Assembly (NCBI GenBank): GCA_022707665.1
Contig: JAKJAE010000064.1
Span: 1-11,665 of the forward strand
Reading direction: 5' to 3'
Length of the DNA stretch: 11,665 bases
DNA from: Chloroflexota bacterium
Lineage (GTDB): Bacteria; Chloroflexota; Anaerolineae; B4-G1; SLSP01
Shown here: one piece after another, positions 7,501 through 11,665 of the stretch
Numbering within the stretch: the first letter of the stretch is position 1
How the letters are laid out: the number at the start of each line of letters is the position of its first letter
The notes under the pieces: model-generated
What the model was told of the DNA's origin: nothing
The model's database searches: none
What the model saw: only the letters and a program-made list of their open reading frames with translations
Position numbers and translations under genes: made by a program

Positions 7501-7740
7501 GAGCGTCAGGTGCGAGTCATCGGTCAGCGTGAGCTCCGCACCCAAGATTGGCTTGATCCCCGCTGCCTCCGCGGCCCGGATGAAACGGACGGCACCGTAA
7601 AGCCCGTCATGGTCGGTCAGCGCCAGCGCGGGCATCTCGTAGGCCGCTGCCCGGGCGACGAGATCTTCTGGAAATGGAACGCCGTCGAGCAGGCTGTGGT
7701 TTGAATGCGCATGAAGCTCGATGTAACCCCCGGACTTCAT
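4588..7740 (-). CDS. dnaE2: Error-prone DNA polymerase III alpha subunit DnaE2 (ImuC)
   Basis: A 1050-residue C-family polymerase that extends DNA past lesions together with ImuB. The ATG at 7740 overlaps the imuB stop as ATGA and has GGAGG five bases upstream. Domains: PHP domain at 1-270 (HAHSN at 10-14, TDHDG at 42-46, GAEL at 67-70, VATGNVHYL at 191-199); palm with catalytic PDIDID (D386, D388) and KVDILG (D537), matching the three E. coli DnaE aspartates; fingers including FPKSHAAAFAVLTYQSAWLR at 730-749; a helix-hairpin-helix region at 865-890; and an OB fold at 970-1045. The GFYPVHVVVSEARRYGV segment and the length fit DnaE2 better than replicative DnaE1. Residues about 793-830 form a charged Pro/Gly-rich insert not usual at this site. 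It is probably SOS-controlled through the shared operator upstream of imuB. All catalytic residues are present. Confidence 0.95.
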   Translation of the reverse strand: MKSGGYIELHAHSNHSLLDGVPFPEDLVARAAAYEMPALALTDHDGLYGAVRFIRAAEAAGIKPILGAELTLTDDSHLTLLAETAEGYANLSHLITLAHLNRPKGVARLEPDLLAGHHCGLIALSGCRHGAVSRALLAGEPRLALDTALQMARIFGPHHYYIELQRHYHPGDAHLVRDLHELALQLGLGVVATGNVHYLEPVQREVHDILTCIQLNASLDQTGDHLRPNDEYRFHSSETMSECFADIPQALTSTVDIAARCASAATFLADGHQILPVFETPNGDSAPVYLRRLCEQALQARYTQRPPRDLLDKELRIINQLELSNYFLIVGDIIHFARSSGIRCQGRGSAANSLVAYLLNISPIDPVATDLVFERFLSAERSKTPDIDIDFAADRREEVIQYVYNRYGRDHAAMACTLVTFRSRSAVRDTARVLGFPPALVERLTDVLNVHNDESVREAEALAASFGAGPGPLEHLLRLAPQLEGLPRHLGIHNGGMILSGPPLDTLIPLEPATMADRTVVQWDKEALEEAGIVKVDILGLRMLSAIEDAVTIAGQLIGTRPDLDALAPDDPEVYAMLCRGETVGVFQVESRAQASLIPNFRPQTFGDLTIEISLIRPGPLQGNMVRPYLRRRQGVEPVRYLHPRLKPALEETLGVIVFQEQVLKVAQDLAGFTPGEGDQLRRALSNKQGEAAVLPFRERFLRGAQELQVPEPIAEKVFEQLVSFGGYSFPKSHAAAFAVLTYQSAWLRRYHPTAFFAGLLRHQPMGFYPVHVVVSEARRYGVEIRGVDLHTSDVGATVEPGNTGKSEDRRVWEPDNQQIPDPGPSKKKGAIRLGLESVRGLGEEASATIVEARRQRPFQSLVDLCQRTGLGRRAVEALIMAGALDRWNRPRRQLLWELQSALEAAAAPPALDLPPRDDPTFTAIPRHERLWLEQTYTGVTAGGHITDLVSSQLREMGATPVADLTHWPDGTQIRVGGVIVARQRPPTANGVAFLAIEDRSGIVNVMLYPEVVQTYRRAVMSRFVLVEGEVRRDGAAMSILGKRVLVLAV

Positions 7741-9143
7741 ACCAGCCTCCGCCGGTCCAGCCACCAGGTAGCACTGCGGAGATCGCGATAAGCCAGGCGC
7801 ACCTGGCCGGTGTGATCCTCCAGGCGGTAGTAGTCGCGCTCCACCGGAAGCGCCCACCAGAAACGGCGTTCCCGCCAGTGCTCATAGATCCGACGTACAC
7901 GGTACGTGCGTCCCTCCCAAATAAAGGCGTCTGGGGCCCCGTCCTGGCCGGGCCGGACTTCGATCAGGCGCGGTTCGGGCGGACGGATCAGCGAGGCTAC
8001 CATCACGATGAGCTCGCCAAAGCGCTCCCGCAGCCGTCGCAGAGCTTCCTGCAGGCTGCGCCAGCGTTGGTCTTGCGAAGCGGAGAAGAGTGCCAGTTGT
8101 GTCACGCCCAGGTACGTCGGCCGCAAGGGGTATAGGATCACCTCGAGTCCCTCAACGGGACGTTCCACTCGGACGCGTTCGACCAGGACCTGGATGCGCC
8201 GTTCTAGCCGTCCCTGGTCGGCCGTCGGCGGCTCAACAGCCGTGGCCGTGGTGTGGAGTACCTGGGCAGTGTCGACGATCTCGATGCGCAGCCCTTGCGC
8301 CTGATAGCTCTGCCGACGCAGTGTCTCGGCCAGCGCCGTGGCCATCCGTTGCGCCGCCATCAGCAGCACCTGGCGGTCGACTGTGGGCGGACGGAGCGTC
8401 GTGCGGTGGCGCAGCTCGAGAGGGGGAGCGTCGGGGACCACGGGGCGCGGATCAGCCCCGGCGGCCAGATCACGCAAGAACCCGGCCTGTGGTCCGAATT
8501 GGTGTACCAACGCGACCCGCGGCAGGGCTGCCATCTCTCCCAATGTGCGGATTCCCAGCAGATCGAGCCGGCGGATGATCTCGGGCGTGGCGGGCAGGAC
8601 CGTCAACGGCAGTGAGGACAAGAAGCTGCGTCCGCTGCGCGGCGGCACCACCACGGCGCGGTTGGGCCGCGCGGCCAGCCCCGCTTGTTCCGCGGTGAAA
8701 CGCTCCTCGGCCAACCCTACTTGCACATCGAGCGGCATCGCCTCACGGAGCGCGGCAACGGTGGCTCCCGTCAGTTCCTCATCCTCGGGGAACCGACGGG
8801 CGAGTTGGCCTGTCTCCACATAGAACATGCCCAATCCCGCTGTCTCGATACGATCCGTGAACTGTAAGAGTGCTACGAAGAGCGTCTGCTGCGCTTCCTG
8901 GTAAGCTGTGTGGTCAGCGGGCACGAAATCTGCCTTGGGACAGCGCATCACGGCCCGGGCCAGCGGCATACCCGGCCTTGCGCCAGCAGCTTCTGCCACA
9001 GGGCAGCAATCCAGGACGACCGACGCATCCCAGGGCCGGCCCCCGATCACCAGCCCCTTGGATGTGTCATCCTGGCGGAGGCCTCGCTTCTGACACTCCA
9101 CCTGCACCGGTAGGTGCGGCACAAGCAGGTACATAATCTTCAT
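7737..9143 (-). CDS. imuB: ImuB-type inactive Y-family polymerase with DUF6504-like tail
   Basis: A 468-residue protein. The N-terminal 230 residues have the Y-family fold (IPHLP-like VPHLPVQVE, VLDCCPVAEAAGARPGMPLA, AGLGMFYVE, and a helix-hairpin-helix with LDLLGIRTLGEMAALPR). The catalytic acids are missing: the first motif reads LLVPHLP and the second GLGMFYVET where active members have D and DE. Loss of these marks ImuB, which acts as a scaffold and not as an enzyme. QLALF (349-353; bases 8085-8099) fits the beta-clamp binding consensus, linking DnaE2 to the clamp. The C-terminal 80 residues (FIWEGRTYRVRRIYEHWR, then DYYRLEDHTGQVRLAYRDLR, then WWLDRR) resemble DUF6504 fused onto ImuB. The start is ATG 9143 inside an SOS operator; ATG 9134 is an alternative. 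Neither has a clear ribosome-binding site. No imuA is in the window. Confidence 0.9.
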   Translation of the reverse strand: MKIMYLLVPHLPVQVECQKRGLRQDDTSKGLVIGGRPWDASVVLDCCPVAEAAGARPGMPLARAVMRCPKADFVPADHTAYQEAQQTLFVALLQFTDRIETAGLGMFYVETGQLARRFPEDEELTGATVAALREAMPLDVQVGLAEERFTAEQAGLAARPNRAVVVPPRSGRSFLSSLPLTVLPATPEIIRRLDLLGIRTLGEMAALPRVALVHQFGPQAGFLRDLAAGADPRPVVPDAPPLELRHRTTLRPPTVDRQVLLMAAQRMATALAETLRRQSYQAQGLRIEIVDTAQVLHTTATAVEPPTADQGRLERRIQVLVERVRVERPVEGLEVILYPLRPTYLGVTQLALFSASQDQRWRSLQEALRRLRERFGELIVMVASLIRPPEPRLIEVRPGQDGAPDAFIWEGRTYRVRRIYEHWRERRFWWALPVERDYYRLEDHTGQVRLAYRDLRSATWWLDRRRLV

Positions 9144-9172
9144 GAGTATAGAACGTAAGTTCTATACTCATG
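9141..9172. promoter_or_regulatory. LexA-type SOS box overlapping the imuB start
   Basis: A perfect palindrome with 14-base arms (CATGAGTATAGAAC and its complement) around GTAA. Its core, 9151-9162, is GAAC-N4-GTTC, the SOS box of Gram-positive and related bacteria. The imuB ATG is the last part of one arm, so bound LexA would cover the transcription start and the 5' end of the coding region. A weak minus-strand TTGACG (9197-9192), 16 bases, TACCAT (9175-9170) could be the controlled promoter, starting near 9163. imuB and dnaE2 are classic SOS genes, which fits. A lexA gene is not in the window. Confidence 0.85.
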
Positions 9173-9201
9173 GTAATCAAGATGCGTAGTCCGTCAATGA
9201 T

Positions 9202-9219
9202 TTTGCCAGAATTGGCAAA
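9202..9219. promoter_or_regulatory. Inverted repeat, possible operator
   Basis: TTTGCCA and TGGCAAA are perfect 7-base arms around GAAT, ending eight bases before the -35 of the PRC-barrel promoter and just upstream of the possible imuB -35. Its position between divergent genes suggests a repressor or activator site. The binding protein is unknown, and it could form a small hairpin instead. Confidence 0.4.
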
Positions 9220-9227
9220 GTCAGCCG

Positions 9228-9257
9228 TTGACAAATATACTAAATCGATGATACTAT
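9228..9257 (+). promoter_or_regulatory. Putative promoter of the PRC-barrel gene
   Basis: A perfect -35 TTGACA (9228-9233) is followed after 18 bases by TACTAT (9252-9257), preceded by TGA as in an extended -10. The AT-rich stretch continues to 9267, so the exact -10 (also TATTAT or TATAAA) is uncertain. The leader would be about 45 bases, with AAGGAG at 9296-9301. Confidence 0.6.
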
Positions 9258-9310
9258 TATTATAAAATCGGTGTTTGTGCGATGTCTTGGCGGCGAAGGA
9301 GCGTACAGCT

Positions 9311-10021
9311 ATGGCCAGTCACAAGCGCGCAGGGTTTCTTGGCGATACGGATGATGAATCGATGCCTCCAGCTTTGGGAGAGGGCTGCGAGCTGCCTCTC
9401 AGCTTTAGCATTGGCGCAGCGGTGCACTGTGATGATGGACGATGCGGGCGACTAGCACGCGTTGTCATCGACCCTTCGACCGACCGTGTCACAGCTCTGA
9501 TTGTCGAGAAGGGCTTCCTACAGCGCGAGGACCGAGTTGTGCCCGTCATGGCGGTGAAATCCGCTTCTGATGACCAGATCGTCTTGGGCATGCACAGTAG
9601 CGCATTGCGCGACCTCCAGGAGTATCGCGAGGTCGACTTCCGTGTGCCCGTTGAGCGTTGGGATAGAGGTAAGTACCAACCCGAGCAGACGCGGTACGCT
9701 GCATCTCCTTACGAAGCCGTCGCAGGATCCGGCGTAGTTCCCTCGCGCCGGTACCGGTTTCACGAAGGGGTGCCCTTTAGCCTGAAGGTCGTAGGCCGTG
9801 GAACGAAGGTGCGTGATGCCGACGGTAGCCTCGGCGAGGTCGACCACGTTCTGGTCGATTGTGAAGGCCAACACATCACCCACCTGATTGTGCGGCAGGG
9901 TCTGTTCAGCGACTACGTCATCGTCCCGGTTGACGCCATTGTCGAGGTCGATGACACAGGCATCCTTCTTACGCTCGCGCGTGACGAGGTGCGCGCGCTC
10001 CCGCGGTATGACCGTGCCTGA
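9311..10021 (+). CDS. Protein with two PRC-barrel domains
   Basis: A 236-residue protein. The ATG at 9311 has AAGGAG nine bases upstream; an earlier TTG (9275) lacks such a site. Two similar beta-barrel units are seen at residues about 33-100 (GAAVHCDDGRCGRLARVVID, TALIVEKGFLQREDRVVPV) and 162-228 (GTKVRDADGSLGEVDHVLVD, HLIVRQGLFSDYVIVPVDAI). They share the pattern G..V...DG..G.v..V..D......T.LIV..G......VPV. This internal duplication is typical of stress- or RNA-related PRC-barrel proteins in many phyla, but no reaction is assigned to them. There is no signal peptide and no transmembrane segment. It is transcribed divergently from imuB across a region with an SOS box and a second palindrome, so SOS influence is possible but unproven. 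It converges on the vWA gene 15 bases away. Confidence 0.87.
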   Translation: MASHKRAGFLGDTDDESMPPALGEGCELPLSFSIGAAVHCDDGRCGRLARVVIDPSTDRVTALIVEKGFLQREDRVVPVMAVKSASDDQIVLGMHSSALRDLQEYREVDFRVPVERWDRGKYQPEQTRYAASPYEAVAGSGVVPSRRYRFHEGVPFSLKVVGRGTKVRDADGSLGEVDHVLVDCEGQHITHLIVRQGLFSDYVIVPVDAIVEVDDTGILLTLARDEVRALPRYDRA

Positions 10022-10036
10022 CCATCCTCAGGCTGG

Positions 10037-11464
10037 CTAGGGAGTTGGCGTGGGGGTGAAGCCGCTGCGGGCGCGGCCGAACGTATCCAACATGTAACGT
10101 AGTAGCGTGCGTGTGTCGGTTGCCGCCCGTGTGCTCAGGTTCCCCGATGCCAGCGACTGAGCGAGCTGCGCCATTCTCTGCACGGTCTCCAGGTCTTTGC
10201 CCAGCCATGTGCGCTCGAGTTGGGCGGAAGCAGCCTCGAGCGCCGACGCGTGCGCTGTGAGACGAGCCGAGGCGGTCCTCAGGTCGTTTTGTGACAGATC
10301 GTCGAGCGCGTAGAAAGCGACTTCGCTACTCCATAGCCCAACGGCATGTTGGAACACGATGTGCGACGGGAGCGTGGTCGGTTTTACCTCCGTCTCGAGC
10401 ATGAGCATATCCTCGATATGCTGGCCCGAAGCCGCGTCGACGTACGCTGCCGTCGCGAAACCCAGCACGATTTCCAGCGATTCCGGCACGGCGATCTCCA
10501 GGACGACCCAGTACGCTTCGTCTGCAGCCAGATCAGGCACCGCGATCTGCAACCCTTCCTCATCGGACCCAAATGTGGCTACCGGCGCCCCCGTGCCCGT
10601 TGTGCCCGGCTCGAGCGCCGCGCGAGCGATGGGCTCGGCGACCTGATCGTAGCCATAGAGGTGGACAAGCGACACGGAGGGATCGATCTCCAGCTTGAGA
10701 CGGATGTCCTTTGCGACGAGCGTCTCGCGCCGTGCGAGGTCCTCAGCGAGGTTGTCTCCCAGAGAGGCAGGATCGGAGACCGGCGTGTAGCTGCCACCAG
10801 TGATACCGGCCAGTGCGTCGAGCTCGCGCCCATTGGCATCCGCGCCAAAACCGAAGGTCGAGACGCGGATGGAGGTGCCCCGGACGGCTTCGACGATGGC
10901 TGCGCGAATCTGGAGCCACTCCCTAATGCCGTCCGTCGGGTTGCCGTCGGAGAAGAGGAAGACGTGGCTGATGGCGCCGGGCGTCGCGTTGCTTGCGGCC
11001 TCAGCCACACCTGCTTCCATCCCGAGAGCGATGTCCGTGCCGCCAGCCGCCACCAGTTGACGCAGAGCTCCGTTGAAGGCTGCGGGCGTAAGGTCACTCA
11101 CCTTGGTCGCTGGAAGCACGATCCGCGCCTGGACGTCAAAGTCGACAATGCCAATGGTATCTTGTGGCCGCAGGGCGGCGAACAGGGCGCGCATACCCGT
11201 AAGGACCCCATTGATCTTGGCGCCTTCCATCGAGCCGCTGGTATCGATGACGAAGACGAAGTTCGCTTGAGGAACTTGGTCCTCGTCGGCCCCCCTGCGG
11301 TCAGAGACAGCCCTGAGCGCGATCTCCAGATAGTGAGTGGCCCGTGGGTCACGTTTCTCGGCCCAGGGAATCTCTGCCACGCCATAGCGGATGGCTAGAG
11401 GCCCGGAGGGACCCGGGCCGGGGATGGCGGCTTGCGCAAGGGGCTCGATGGGGTCGAACCGCAA
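10037..11464 (-). CDS. von Willebrand factor A-domain protein, 5' end missing
   Basis: Related to the Ca-activated chloride channel-like vWA proteins of bacteria. The vWA domain lies about 68-225 residues from the TTG at 11464 and has an intact metal site: DTSGS (74-78), T143 in GGTDIALG, and D173 in FSDGNPTDG. The C-terminal part (KPTTLPSHIVFQHAVGLWSS, then EVAFYALDDLSQNDL) is the helical region of this subfamily, ending in a short FTPTPTP tail. Such proteins usually bind divalent metal and mediate protein contacts at the cell surface or with partner ATPases; the role here is unknown. The frame stays open upstream to 11641 and still looks like protein to 11588 (ALIERGITLGGETLRFDP, NALFIRRHNDFAAPL). 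It contains no ATG, GTG or TTG there, and TTG 11464 lies inside conserved sequence with no good ribosome-binding site. Homology appears to stop where the 77-base repeat begins, and TGA (11642-11644) follows within the repeat. The true N-terminus, possibly with a secretion signal, is therefore absent. Confidence 0.85.
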   Translation of the reverse strand: MRFDPIEPLAQAAIPGPGPSGPLAIRYGVAEIPWAEKRDPRATHYLEIALRAVSDRRGADEDQVPQANFVFVIDTSGSMEGAKINGVLTGMRALFAALRPQDTIGIVDFDVQARIVLPATKVSDLTPAAFNGALRQLVAAGGTDIALGMEAGVAEAASNATPGAISHVFLFSDGNPTDGIREWLQIRAAIVEAVRGTSIRVSTFGFGADANGRELDALAGITGGSYTPVSDPASLGDNLAEDLARRETLVAKDIRLKLEIDPSVSLVHLYGYDQVAEPIARAALEPGTTGTGAPVATFGSDEEGLQIAVPDLAADEAYWVVLEIAVPESLEIVLGFATAAYVDAASGQHIEDMLMLETEVKPTTLPSHIVFQHAVGLWSSEVAFYALDDLSQNDLRTASARLTAHASALEAASAQLERTWLGKDLETVQRMAQLAQSLASGNLSTRAATDTRTLLRYMLDTFGRARSGFTPTPTP

Positions 11465-11588
11465 GGTCTCGCCACCCAGCGTGATACCGCGTTCGATCAG
11501 GGCCTCGACGCCAGTCGTCAGTGGCGCAGCGAAGTCATTGTGGCGGCGGATGAACAGCGCATTGTGAGGCAGGAGGGCCTCATTCCCG
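11465..11588 (-). pseudogene. Upstream coding remnant of the vWA gene without a start codon
   Basis: In frame with the vWA gene, 41 codons upstream of TTG 11464 encode plausible protein (NEALLPHNALFIRRHNDFAA, then GVEALIERGITLGGETL). They join the repeat at 11589 in the middle of a Tyr codon. No standard initiator occurs. This is either a 5' truncation by the repeat or a contig end that cuts a longer gene. Confidence 0.6.
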
Positions 11589-11665
11589 TAGGCGCCGCGT
11601 AAGCGGCGCCTGGTGCGTGTCTGCGCGGTTGGTCGGGTCGCTCATCACCAGTAGGCCCAAGCTCT
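11589..11665 (+). repeat. 77-base direct repeat, terminal copy
   Basis: Identical to 2891-2967 and ending exactly at the last base of the window. It begins with the same nine-pair GGCGCC hairpin, but the left flank does not extend the stem as it does in the internal copy. In this copy the repeat interrupts the vWA reading frame. The full length of the repeat is not visible, because the sequence stops here. Confidence 0.93.

Noticed and set aside
7741..7857. N-terminal extension of DnaE2 from 7857
   Set aside because: It overlaps imuB in another frame and does not resemble DnaE2. ATG 7740 begins the PHP domain, overlaps the imuB stop and has GGAGG.
10346..11398. Long plus-strand open frame (350 codons) opposite the vWA gene
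   Set aside because: It is antisense to a clear vWA domain with an intact metal site; its composition is typical of a shadow.

Overview
The window looks like chromosomal DNA of a GC-rich, probably Chloroflexota-related bacterium, and most likely a whole assembled contig. The lineage call is an inference. It rests on an ImuB/DnaE2 cassette with no imuA, a DUF6504-like tail on ImuB, a GAAC-N4-GTTC SOS box of the type found in Gram-positive and related lineages, and a pair of unnamed genes that I associate with Chloroflexota genomes. No plasmid, phage or insertion-sequence gene is visible.

Left part (1-2868). The first 297 bases encode, on the minus strand, the unmistakable N-terminal region of TrmFO, a folate- and FAD-dependent tRNA-U54 methyltransferase. 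Its start codon and dinucleotide-binding loop are missing, and it runs off the window. Just upstream of it on the same strand lies a small DUF2007-like gene. From a shared, overlapping divergent promoter region (654-702) the plus strand encodes two uncharacterised proteins. Both carry putative winged-helix segments and they are joined by a one-base stop/start overlap. A tRNA-Arg(TCT) follows ten bases after the second stop codon.

Middle (2869-9310). Everything here is on the minus strand. Reading in the direction of transcription: a LexA-type operator at the imuB start codon; imuB (an inactive Y-family polymerase carrying a beta-clamp motif and a DUF6504-like tail); dnaE2/imuC with an ATGA overlap; a 252-base gap; an ECF sigma factor; and its likely membrane anti-sigma factor. 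imuB and dnaE2 together form an SOS-induced mutagenic translesion synthesis module. The sigma/anti-sigma pair is a separate envelope- or stress-sensing module.

Right part (9311-11665). A protein with two PRC-barrel domains is transcribed divergently from imuB. It converges, 15 bases apart, on a von Willebrand A-domain gene that has no convincing start and runs into a terminal repeat. The last 77 bases of the window are identical to 2891-2967, a hairpin-containing stretch between the tRNA and the anti-sigma gene. This 77-base direct repeat brackets about 8.6 kb and ends exactly at the window edge. That suggests an assembly-graph breakpoint, a circular or tandem structure, or a dispersed hairpin repeat.
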